Assembly (NCBI GenBank): GCA_018815325.1 | Contig: JAHIYE010000014.1 | Coordinates: 124,001-188,000 of the forward strand | DNA: 64,000 nt | DNA from: Gammaproteobacteria bacterium | GTDB taxonomy: Bacteria; Pseudomonadota; Gammaproteobacteria; Burkholderiales; Burkholderiaceae_C | Direction: 5' to 3' | Shown here: positions 10,707 to 19,487 of the stretch, piece by piece | Position numbering within the stretch: position 1 is the first letter of the stretch | Layout: each line of letters starts with the position of its first letter | The notes under the pieces: generated by a model | Told to the model about the DNA's origin: nothing | Databases searched by the model: none | The model's input: the letters and a program-made list of their open reading frames with translations, nothing else | Translations under genes and position numbers: made by a program

Positions 10707-12587
10707 ATGCAACAAAAATCCGCCACCGCACCGCGCGATATTTTCTTCCGGCTCATCGACATCGCCCGAGGGGCATCCCTGCAGGTAGACGCCTTGACCT
10801 TTGCATTGGCCTGGCTTGCCGTGGCCAAGCTGATCTCGACAGGACGCCTCGAGGGCCTCTCACGCATCGAAGACCTTCAAACCCGGGAAGGCCGGTTCCA
10901 GCTGACCAGCGCGGACCTGTCACCAGGGCTCGTGTCGGTGATCACGAAAGCCATCGATTCGCCTAACGCTGACGGCGGCTTCCACATGGAAGCCAGTTGG
11001 GCCGTCGCCCCCCTTATCGACAAGAGTCTCGGCAAGCCATGGGGCCTTCAGGATGCCGCCTGGTGGGCAACTGGGCGTGGTCGGGGATTCGGCGAAGGCG
11101 TGCCAGCTTACGACCCCGAGCTCTGCGACCTGATCGTCGGCAGCCTGGATATCAAAGCAGAGGACGTCGTTTGGGTGCCCTTTGATGCATCTGGCCAGTT
11201 CGTGGTTCGGCTGGCGCGGGCCGGGGCACGTGTCTGGCGCGCAGGACCAAGCTACTTTCAGACTGACCTATGCATGTTGCTGCTGGCGTTGGAAGACGAG
11301 GCGTCCTGCCTACGCGCTGTGCAGTTCGGCAGCCTTCGCAGTGAAAGCAGCCAGCATGAACACCTGACCCACTGCTTGGTCACAGCACCACTTGGATACA
11401 AGGTTCCAACATCGACAGAGTGGAGGCAGTGGGAGCGAGTGAATGAGCCATCACGCCGTCTGTGGGTTTCTGCGGAAGAGATGGATCGGTCAGACGCCTG
11501 GGCCGTCGCCGCGATGTGGCCCATGGTCTCGAAGCGGGGCGTCTTTCTGTCTTCCCCCAGTCTGCTCTTTGCCCAGGGCCAGGAGCACCGGTTGCGCAAG
11601 TCCCTGCTGCTGGATGCCAAAGGCAATTCGGTTCTTGCGGCCATTAGCTTGCCATCCGGGGTGCTAAGTCACACCGTGGTGGCACCTACGCTGCTCGTAC
11701 TCGACGCTAACCCACACCCAAGCGGTGTGCGCATGATCGACGTGAGCGGCTCCACGAGCGACGGCGAGATACAGAACCGGTTTGGCAAGGACATCAATAC
11801 GCAAGACGTGCTCCGCATGCTGTCGCAGGAGACTGACATTCCCCAGCTGGCTGAAAACATCTCAGTCAGCGAAATCGAGGAATACGACTTTTCCCTCATG
11901 CCGCCGCGTTACCTTCGCCGCGTAGAAGACCTCGCCGGCAACCGCAAGCCCTTGGGTGACTTAATTGCGACCCATGTCCGATCACCGGTCCCGAGCAAGG
12001 ACGTGAACGCCTGGCCCGTATGGGAAATCAGCATTCCCATGCTGGACCGGTGGCGGCCAATCCAAGAGGGCTATGAGCGCTGGATGACCCTGACCTCCCG
12101 CAAGGCCGAGGATGCACTGCTGCAGGAGGGAGACCTCGTCCTTTCGATCAAAGGGACCATCGGCAAGGTAGGCATCGTTGGTCAGGTTCCAACGACCATT
12201 GCTGAAGCGGTGACGGCCCGATTGCTCGAACCTGCGATCTTTCCAGATGACGGCCCGAAGACAAATGCCGCCGTAGCGGCAGCCAGCTGTGTTGCGCTGC
12301 GGGTCGACAGGCAAAAGGTCTTGCCTGAATACCTGCTGCTGTACATGCGGTCAGACGACTTCAAGCGTCAGCTTGAGGCTCTTCGCGTTGGCGCCACCAT
12401 CGCTCACATCACGCCGTCCACACTGCTAGCCAGTGTTCAGGTTCCCGTGTTTCCACTCGACGAGCAGGCGGCCATATGCACCAGATACAGAGAGCTTCAG
12501 GAGATGGAAGCCGAGGTGGAACGCATTCAACTGAGCATGGCTGAGATTCGAGACCAGCTATTCCGTTCGACCGACGAAAATCACTGA
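10707..12587 (+). CDS. Degenerate N6-methyltransferase fused to a type I specificity (TRD) domain
   Basis: A 626-residue protein. The N-terminal ~400 residues follow the HsdM pattern: a helical start, a motif I position (VWVPFDASGQF) and a later segment WPMVSKRGVFLSSPSLLFAQ then LPSGVLSHTVVAPTLLVLD that aligns with the end of HsdM catalytic domains. The SAM-binding DPxxGSG is replaced by FDASGQF, and the catalytic NPPY position reads TAPLGY, so methylation activity looks lost. The last ~220 residues are HsdS-like (LQEGDLVLSIKGTIGKVGIV; YLLLYMRSDDFKRQL; ITPSTLLASVQVPVFPLDEQ). It lies 39 bp before a complete hsdM. I infer a target-recognition pseudo-enzyme that guides or regulates the system. 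Confidence 0.75.
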   Translation: MQQKSATAPRDIFFRLIDIARGASLQVDALTFALAWLAVAKLISTGRLEGLSRIEDLQTREGRFQLTSADLSPGLVSVITKAIDSPNADGGFHMEASWAVAPLIDKSLGKPWGLQDAAWWATGRGRGFGEGVPAYDPELCDLIVGSLDIKAEDVVWVPFDASGQFVVRLARAGARVWRAGPSYFQTDLCMLLLALEDEASCLRAVQFGSLRSESSQHEHLTHCLVTAPLGYKVPTSTEWRQWERVNEPSRRLWVSAEEMDRSDAWAVAAMWPMVSKRGVFLSSPSLLFAQGQEHRLRKSLLLDAKGNSVLAAISLPSGVLSHTVVAPTLLVLDANPHPSGVRMIDVSGSTSDGEIQNRFGKDINTQDVLRMLSQETDIPQLAENISVSEIEEYDFSLMPPRYLRRVEDLAGNRKPLGDLIATHVRSPVPSKDVNAWPVWEISIPMLDRWRPIQEGYERWMTLTSRKAEDALLQEGDLVLSIKGTIGKVGIVGQVPTTIAEAVTARLLEPAIFPDDGPKTNAAVAAASCVALRVDRQKVLPEYLLLYMRSDDFKRQLEALRVGATIAHITPSTLLASVQVPVFPLDEQAAICTRYRELQEMEAEVERIQLSMAEIRDQLFRSTDENH

Positions 12588-12626
12588 GCCACCGCCCGTT
12601 CCATTCAACCAACAACAAGAACTCCC

Positions 12627-14996
12627 ATGGACCAATCACAACTCAAATGGATCGCCGACTTCGTCTGGAACATAGCCGACGACAGGCTGCGCGATGTCTA
12701 TGTTCGCGGCAAGTACCGCGACGTTATCCTGCCATTCATCGTGCTGCGTCGGCTGGACGCTGTGCTGCAGTCGACAAAGGCCACCGTCCTGGAGCGCAAA
12801 AAGCTCCTCGACGGCGCCGGAGTGGCGAATCAGGATGGTGCGCTGCGTATGGCTGCCGGGCAGGCTTTCTACAACACGTCGGAATCGACGCTTTCGAGCT
12901 TGACCGCCATCACGTCTGAGCAGCGCCTTCGCGACTCGTTTGCCGCCTACCTGGATGGCTTCTCGCCCAACGTGCAGGAGATCCTGACCAAGTTCAAGTT
13001 CAGGGACCAGATTCAGACCATGGTCGAGGCCAATATCTTGGGGTACTTGATCAGCGACTTCCTGAACAACGATGTCAATCTGTCGCCCTACCCAGTCAAG
13101 GACGAAGACGGGCGGGTCAAGCTGCCCGCCTTGGACAACCATGGCATGGGGACCGTGTTCGAGGAGTTGATCCGCCGCTTCAACGAGGAGAACAACGAAG
13201 AAGCCGGCGAGCATTTCACACCGCGTGACGTGGTCGGCCTGATGGCCAAGTTGCTGTTCCTGCCGGTGGCCGACCAGATCGAGTCCAGCACCTATTCCCT
13301 CTATGACGGCAGCTGCGGCACAGGGGGCATGCTGACCGTGGCCGAAGACGCACTCCATGCGCTGGCCAAAAGCCATGAAAAGCAAGTCTCTATTCACCTG
13401 TTCGGCCAGGAAATCAACCCTGAGACCTATGCGATCTGCAAGGCCGACCTGCTGCTGAAGGGCGAGGGCGAGGAGGCGGAGAACATCGTCGGCGGGGCCG
13501 ACAAGTCGACGCTGTCGGCCGACCAGTTCCCGGCGAAAGAGTTCGACTTCATGCTATCGAACCCGCCCTATGGCAAGAGCTGGAAGACCGATCTCGAGCG
13601 CATGGGTGGCAAGGCTGGCTTCAGCGACCCGCGTTTCATCGTCCAGCACGGCGGCGACCCTGAGTTCAAGCTCATCACCCGCTCCAGCGACGGGCAGTTG
13701 ATGTTCCTGGTGAACAAGCTGCAAAAGATGAAGCATGACACGCTGCTGGGCAGCCGCATCGCGTTGGTCCACAACGGGTCTGCGCTCTTCACGGGCGACG
13801 CCGGGCAAGGTGAAAGCAACATCCGGCGGTGGGTTATCGAGAACGACTGGCTCGAAACCATCATCGCCCTGCCAATGAACATCTTCTACAACACCGGCAT
13901 CGCCACCTACGTCTGGGTGCTGACCAATCGGAAAGCGCCCCATCGACAGGGCAAGGTCCAGTTGATCGATGCTAGCCAATGGTTCCAGCCACTGCGACGA
14001 AACCTGGGCAAGAAGAACTGCGAGATGTCGGGTGATGACATCGCCCGGATTATGACAAGTTACCTCGCCAAGCCCTCGGACGACGCTGGCGCGGCAAACC
14101 CATCCTGTAAGTGGTTTGACAACGCCGATTTCGGTTACTGGAAGATCACGGTCGAGCGTCCGTTGCGCCTAAAGAGCCAGCTCAAGCGCAGCGCCATTGA
14201 AACCCTGCGTTTCGCTTCGGGTGACGAGGCCCTGCGCAGCGAGATCTACGCCAAGCACGGCGACAAACTTTACACGGAATTCGCCAAACTCAAGCCCGAG
14301 ATCGAGACCTGGCTGAAGGGTGAAGACAACGACGACGATGCCGACGACGAGTCGGACGACGAAGACGCCAAGACCACCAAGAAGGCAGTACCGGAGAAAC
14401 GGCGCAAGAAGCTGCTCGACCCCGCGACGTGGGTGCGTGACAAGACGCTACTGGAGCTGGCCAAGCTGGCGCAGCAGGAACTTGGCGAAGGCGTCTTCGA
14501 TGACCACAACGAGTTCCGCACGCGCTTTGACGCCACTATGAAGGCGCACGACAAGAGGTTCAGCGCGCCCGAGAAGAAGGCCATCCACAAGGCAGTCAGC
14601 TGGCGCGACGAGTCAGCCCCTCCGGTCATTGCCAAGCGCAGCAAGCTCAAGGCGGGTGAGTCTTTTGAGCCTGGCCACGACGGCGCGTACCTTGAACAGT
14701 TGGGCAAGGATCGCTTCATGATCGAGTACGAGGCCGATAGCGACTTGCGTGACACCGAGCAGGTTCCGCTCAAGGAACCGGGCGGCGTCGAGGCGTTCTT
14801 TGCCCGCGAAGTGCTGCCCCACGCGCCCGATGCCTGGATAGCGATGGACGCCACCAAGATCGGCTACGAGATCTCGTTTGCTCGATATTTCTACAAGCCC
14901 ACACCGCTGCGCACGCTGGAGCAAATCCGGGCCGACATCCTGAAGCTGGAGGAGCAGACCGAAGGCTTGCTGCACAAGATCGTGGGGGCTGCGTGA
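12627..14996 (+). CDS. hsdM: Type I restriction-modification methyltransferase subunit
   Basis: A 789-residue N6-adenine methyltransferase, longer than the usual ~500 residues because of a C-terminal extension with an acidic linker (about residues 570-590). The N-terminal helical HsdM domain is followed by SAM motif I DGSCGTGG (near 227) and catalytic NPPYGKSWK (near 312), both intact. It modifies the target adenine in complex with HsdS. The hsdS start overlaps its stop codon by one base, a sign of translational coupling. The 3' extension is typical of one HsdM subfamily, but its role is unclear. Confidence 0.92.
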   Translation: MDQSQLKWIADFVWNIADDRLRDVYVRGKYRDVILPFIVLRRLDAVLQSTKATVLERKKLLDGAGVANQDGALRMAAGQAFYNTSESTLSSLTAITSEQRLRDSFAAYLDGFSPNVQEILTKFKFRDQIQTMVEANILGYLISDFLNNDVNLSPYPVKDEDGRVKLPALDNHGMGTVFEELIRRFNEENNEEAGEHFTPRDVVGLMAKLLFLPVADQIESSTYSLYDGSCGTGGMLTVAEDALHALAKSHEKQVSIHLFGQEINPETYAICKADLLLKGEGEEAENIVGGADKSTLSADQFPAKEFDFMLSNPPYGKSWKTDLERMGGKAGFSDPRFIVQHGGDPEFKLITRSSDGQLMFLVNKLQKMKHDTLLGSRIALVHNGSALFTGDAGQGESNIRRWVIENDWLETIIALPMNIFYNTGIATYVWVLTNRKAPHRQGKVQLIDASQWFQPLRRNLGKKNCEMSGDDIARIMTSYLAKPSDDAGAANPSCKWFDNADFGYWKITVERPLRLKSQLKRSAIETLRFASGDEALRSEIYAKHGDKLYTEFAKLKPEIETWLKGEDNDDDADDESDDEDAKTTKKAVPEKRRKKLLDPATWVRDKTLLELAKLAQQELGEGVFDDHNEFRTRFDATMKAHDKRFSAPEKKAIHKAVSWRDESAPPVIAKRSKLKAGESFEPGHDGAYLEQLGKDRFMIEYEADSDLRDTEQVPLKEPGGVEAFFAREVLPHAPDAWIAMDATKIGYEISFARYFYKPTPLRTLEQIRADILKLEEQTEGLLHKIVGAA

Positions 14997-16393
14997 TGGA
15001 CGGTGCATACCAGTCATACCGGACGGCCAAGATGCAGTGGCTTCCGCCGGTGCCCGAGCACTGGGACGAGCAGCGCGCCAAGGTCTTCTTTCGTGAGGTG
15101 GATGAGCGCTCGCGCACCGGCGAAGAGGAGCTGCTGTCGGTATCGCACCTGACCGGGGTTACGCCGCGCAGTCAGAAGAACGTGACGATGTTCAAGGCCG
15201 CGAGCTACGTTGGCTCCAAGCTTTGCCGTCCCGGCGACATCGTGATCAACACGCTTTGGGCGTGGATGGCAGCGCTTGGCGCGAGCAGGCACGTGGGCAT
15301 CGTCAGTCCCGCCTACGGCGTGTATCGGCCGCACCGTGCCGACAGCTTTAACCCAGCGTATCTCGACTACCTACTGCGCACCCGCGCCTACGTTGCTGAA
15401 TACATCGGGCGCTCAACCGGCATCCGATCCTCGCGTCTGCGCCTGTACCCGAACCAGTTTCTCGACATCGCGCTGATTCAGCCGCCTCGCACCGAGCAAG
15501 ACCAGATGGTCGCCTACCTTCGGGCGCAGGACGTTCACATCGCCCGATTGATCAAGGCAAAGCGCGACCTCATCGCGGTGCTGAACGAGCAGAAGTTGCG
15601 CATCATCGACCACAACGTCACGCGCGGGCTCGATGCGTCGGTCGCGTTGAAGCCTTCCGGTATTGAGTGGCTGGGGGATGTACCTAAGCATTGGGCGGTC
15701 AAGCCCCTCAAGCGATGGGTTCAATTGAATGCGAGCACCTTGGGAGAAAAGACCGATCCGGATTTTGAGTTTCGCTACCTGGACATCGGGTCTGTGAAGA
15801 CCGGGCGATTGGCGAAGGAGCTTGAACGACTTCGTTTTGAAAATGCACCGTCACGGGCGCGCCGGGTATTGCAGCGCGGTGACACGATCATCTCGACCGT
15901 TCGCACGTACCTGAAAGCCATCTGGTACGTCAACGAAGAAGCCGACGATTTGATCGCTTCCACTGGTTTCGCGGTAATGACGCCCGGAAAGGATGTTGAG
16001 CCCGAATACCTCGGCTATGTGATTCAAAGCACCGGCTTCGTCAATCGGGTCACAGCCAATTCAATCGGCATTGCCTACCCAGCGATTGCAGAGACTGTGC
16101 TCGGTCGGTTCCCTGTTGTGATGCCCTCGACTTTGGAAGAACAACAAGCGATCCTTGCTTACATCAAGGCCGAAAGTGCACCTCTTGATCAAGCCATCGA
16201 GCAAGCACTGACAGAAATCAAGCTGATCCGCGAGTACCGCGATCGGCAGATTGCCGATGTAGTCACTGGCCAAGTGGATGTGCGTGGCTGGGTGCCGGGC
16301 CCGGAGGACGTGGTGGCCGATGAGGTGTTGGCGGTACTGGGCGACGAAGACGAGAACGAAGACAACGGGGAGGAAACCGATGGCGACAACTGA
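14996..16393 (+). CDS. hsdS: Type I restriction specificity subunit
   Basis: A 465-residue HsdS with two target recognition domains. TRD1 covers roughly residues 10-195 (WLPPVPEHWDEQRAKVFF, then helix LIKAKRDLIAVLNEQKLRII). TRD2 begins with GIEWLGDVPKHWAVKPLKRW near 222 and ends with helix ALTEIKLIREYRDRQIADVVTGQVDVR. The two conserved helices set the spacing between half-sites. ATG 14996 overlaps the hsdM stop; a GTG three bases earlier is an alternative. The acidic tail overlaps hsdR by 14 bp. The recognised sequence cannot be predicted by eye. Confidence 0.92.
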   Translation: MDGAYQSYRTAKMQWLPPVPEHWDEQRAKVFFREVDERSRTGEEELLSVSHLTGVTPRSQKNVTMFKAASYVGSKLCRPGDIVINTLWAWMAALGASRHVGIVSPAYGVYRPHRADSFNPAYLDYLLRTRAYVAEYIGRSTGIRSSRLRLYPNQFLDIALIQPPRTEQDQMVAYLRAQDVHIARLIKAKRDLIAVLNEQKLRIIDHNVTRGLDASVALKPSGIEWLGDVPKHWAVKPLKRWVQLNASTLGEKTDPDFEFRYLDIGSVKTGRLAKELERLRFENAPSRARRVLQRGDTIISTVRTYLKAIWYVNEEADDLIASTGFAVMTPGKDVEPEYLGYVIQSTGFVNRVTANSIGIAYPAIAETVLGRFPVVMPSTLEEQQAILAYIKAESAPLDQAIEQALTEIKLIREYRDRQIADVVTGQVDVRGWVPGPEDVVADEVLAVLGDEDENEDNGEETDGDN

Positions 16394-19300
16394 CACTTCC
16401 GAGAAGGGCCTGGAAAGCCTGATTGTCCGACACCTGACAGGGCAGCCCCCAGTTGCCCCGCCCCCGACGCACACCGTGCAATCCAGCATTGGTCACTATG
16501 CGACGGGCGGCTATGTGCAGGGGAGTCCCGGTGACTACAACCGCGACGTGGCTGTCGATGTTGTGCAGTTGCTGGCGTTCCTGCAAGCGACGCAACCGAA
16601 AAAGGTCGAGGCCTTGGGGATCGATCAGGATGGCATCAAGCGCACGCAGATCCTGCACCGGTTACAGGGTGAGGTGGCCAAGCGCGGCGTGGTGGATGTG
16701 CTGCGCAAGGGCGTGAGCCATGGGCCGATGCACCTGGACTTGTACAAGGTGCTGCCCACACCCACCGACCCGAACTCGGTAGAGAGCTTCAGCAAGAATT
16801 TCTTCAGCGTCACGCGCCAGCTTCACTACAGCAACGATGACACCCAGCGATCGCTGGACATGGCGATCTTCATCAACGGCCTGCCGTTGATCACCTTCGA
16901 ACTGAAGAACTCGCTGACGAAGCAGACGGTGCAAGACGCGATCGTCCAGTACCAAACGACACGAGACCCGCGCGAGTTGCTGTTTCAGCTGGGGCGCTGC
17001 ATGGTGCACCTGGCGGTGGACGACGCAGAGGTGCGCTTTTGCACCCACCTGACCGGCAAGAGCTCCTGGTTCTTGCCGTTCAACCAGGGCTGGAACGGCG
17101 GTGCGGGCAACCCGCCCAATCCACATGGGCTCAAGACCGATTACCTGTGGAAGCGCGTTTTGGCCAAGGAGTCCCTGGCCAACATCATCGAGAATTTCGC
17201 GCAAATCGTCGAAGAAGAGGACGAGCGCGGCAAGAAGAAGCGCAAACAGATCTTTCCGCGGTTTCACCAGCTGCGATCAGTGCGCGCGCTGCTGCGAACC
17301 ACCCGTGAAGAAGGGGTTGGGCACAAGTATCTGATCCAACATTCGGCGGGCAGCGGCAAGAGCAACACCATAGCCTGGTTGGCCCACCAGCTGGTAGAGC
17401 TAAAGACGGCGACTGACGTGAGCCAGGCGCAGTTCGACTCGGTGATTGTCATCACCGACCGGAAGGCGCTGGATACGGCGATCGCGCGCACGATCAAGAG
17501 CTACGACCATGTGGCGGCGATCTTTGGCCACTCGGACAGTGCCGAAGAACTGCGCGGTTTCTTGCAACAGGGCAAGAAAATCATCGTCACCACGGTGCAG
17601 AAGTTTCCGTTCGTTCTGGATGAGTTGGGTGGCATGGGCGGCAAGAAGTTTGCGCTGCTGATCGATGAGGCCCACTCCAGCCAGGGAGGCAAGACCACAG
17701 CCAAGATGCACATGGCCTTGTCCGCCGCTGCTGGCGATGATGAGGATGACGAAGAGTCAGTGGAAGACGCGGTGAACCGGCTGATCGAGTCCCGCAAGAT
17801 GCTGACCAACGCCAGCTACTTTGCGTTCACGGCCACACCCAAGAACAAGACGCTGGAGTTGTTCGGCGAGCGGTATGAGGAGGGTGGCAAGGCGCACTTC
17901 CGTTCGCCGGCAGATCTCACCTACACGACCAAGCAGGCGATCGAAGAGGGCTTCATCCTCGATGTGATCAAGAACTACACGCCGGTGGACAGCTTCTATC
18001 GGGTGGCCAAGACGGTGGAGGACGACCCGGACTTCGACAAGGTCAAGGCGCTGAAGAAAATCCGCCACTATGTCGAGTCGCATGAAAAGGCCATCCGTAA
18101 GAAGGCCGAGATCATGGTCGATCACTTCATGGCGCAGGTCGTTGGCAAGCGCAAGATCGGCGGTCAAGCACGGGCCATGATCGTGTGCCAGGGCATCGCC
18201 CGGGCGGTGGACTACTACCGTGAGGTCTCTGCCTACTTGAAGGAGATCAAGAGTCCCTACCAGGCCATCGTGGCTTTCTCGGGCGAACATGATGTCGCCG
18301 GCGTCAAGAAGACCGAGGCCGACCTCAATGGTTTCCCCAGCAAGGACATCCCAGCCAAGCTGCGGCAAGACCCCTACCGCTTTCTGATCGTCGCCAACAA
18401 GTTTGTGACGGGCTTTGACGAGCCGCTGTTGCACACGATGTACGTCGACAAGACCTTGGCCGGCGTGCAGGCAGTGCAGACGCTATCGAGGCTGAACCGG
18501 GCGCATCCACAGAAGCACGACACCTTTGTGATGGACTTCGCCGACAACGCCGAGGCCGTGAGGGCTGCGTTCCAGGATTACTACCGGGCCACGGTGCAGA
18601 TTGGTGAGACTGACCCCAACAAGCTGCATGACTTGAAAGCCGACCTTGACGGGCACCAGGTCTATGCCTGGCAGCAGGTGGAAGACCTGGTGGCTCTGTT
18701 CGTAAAGGGCGCCGACCGTGACAAGCTCGATCCGATCCTTGATGCCTGCGTGGAGATCTACAAGGACAACCTGAACGAAGACGAGCAGATCGATTTCAAG
18801 GGCAAGGCGAAGACTTTTGTACGCAGCTACGGGTTCCTGGGTGCGATCCTGACCTACGGGCACCCTTCATGGGAGAGGTTGTCGATCTTCCTGAATTTCC
18901 TGATTCCCAAGCTGCCAGCGCCCAAAGAAGAGGATCTGGCCAAGGGCGTGCTGGAGGCGATCGACATGGACAGCTATCGCCCCGAAGTCAACGCGGCGTT
19001 GGCCATGGCGATGGACGAGACAGATGGCGCCCTGGAGCCAGCGCCCACGGGCGGTGGCGGTGGCCTGCCGGAACCCGAGATCGACAAGTTGTCGAACATC
19101 ATCCGGGCCTTCAATGATCTTTTCGGCAATATCGATTGGAAAGATGCCGACAAGATTCGCAAGGTGATTGCAGAGGACATCCCGGCAAGGGTAGCCCAGG
19201 ACACCGCGTACCAGAACGCGCAGCAGAACTCCGACAAGCAGAACGCGAAGATGGAGCACGACAAGGCGCTGAACCGCGTAGTTCTCGACTTGCTGTCCGA

Positions 19301-19439
19301 TCACACGGAGCTGTTCAAACAGTTCAGCGACAACCCGAACTTCAAACGGTGGCTAACGGATTCGGTGTTTGACGCTACCTACCTCGCCAAGCCCCCACGT
19401 CCAGGTGGTGCGTCGACTGGCAACGCTAGCCCCGCCTGA
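16380..19439 (+). CDS. hsdR: Type I restriction endonuclease subunit
   Basis: A 1019-residue translocase-nuclease. The N-terminal PD-(D/E)XK nuclease shows FELKNSLTKQT near residue 172. The helicase core has Walker A HSAGSGKSN near 322, LLIDEAHSS near 427 and FTATPKNKT near 483. The C-terminal helical HsdM-contact region is present. It cleaves unmodified DNA after translocation. ATG 16380 is chosen over upstream starts because it gives the expected N-terminus; the start lies within the end of hsdS. All three catalytic hallmarks are intact, so the hsdMSR core looks functional. Confidence 0.93.
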   Translation: MATTDTSEKGLESLIVRHLTGQPPVAPPPTHTVQSSIGHYATGGYVQGSPGDYNRDVAVDVVQLLAFLQATQPKKVEALGIDQDGIKRTQILHRLQGEVAKRGVVDVLRKGVSHGPMHLDLYKVLPTPTDPNSVESFSKNFFSVTRQLHYSNDDTQRSLDMAIFINGLPLITFELKNSLTKQTVQDAIVQYQTTRDPRELLFQLGRCMVHLAVDDAEVRFCTHLTGKSSWFLPFNQGWNGGAGNPPNPHGLKTDYLWKRVLAKESLANIIENFAQIVEEEDERGKKKRKQIFPRFHQLRSVRALLRTTREEGVGHKYLIQHSAGSGKSNTIAWLAHQLVELKTATDVSQAQFDSVIVITDRKALDTAIARTIKSYDHVAAIFGHSDSAEELRGFLQQGKKIIVTTVQKFPFVLDELGGMGGKKFALLIDEAHSSQGGKTTAKMHMALSAAAGDDEDDEESVEDAVNRLIESRKMLTNASYFAFTATPKNKTLELFGERYEEGGKAHFRSPADLTYTTKQAIEEGFILDVIKNYTPVDSFYRVAKTVEDDPDFDKVKALKKIRHYVESHEKAIRKKAEIMVDHFMAQVVGKRKIGGQARAMIVCQGIARAVDYYREVSAYLKEIKSPYQAIVAFSGEHDVAGVKKTEADLNGFPSKDIPAKLRQDPYRFLIVANKFVTGFDEPLLHTMYVDKTLAGVQAVQTLSRLNRAHPQKHDTFVMDFADNAEAVRAAFQDYYRATVQIGETDPNKLHDLKADLDGHQVYAWQQVEDLVALFVKGADRDKLDPILDACVEIYKDNLNEDEQIDFKGKAKTFVRSYGFLGAILTYGHPSWERLSIFLNFLIPKLPAPKEEDLAKGVLEAIDMDSYRPEVNAALAMAMDETDGALEPAPTGGGGGLPEPEIDKLSNIIRAFNDLFGNIDWKDADKIRKVIAEDIPARVAQDTAYQNAQQNSDKQNAKMEHDKALNRVVLDLLSDHTELFKQFSDNPNFKRWLTDSVFDATYLAKPPRPGGASTGNASPA

Positions 19440-19487
19440 GCGCAAGCAATGGCTGGGCGATCAACTGAGACATAGGTGGAGGACCGC

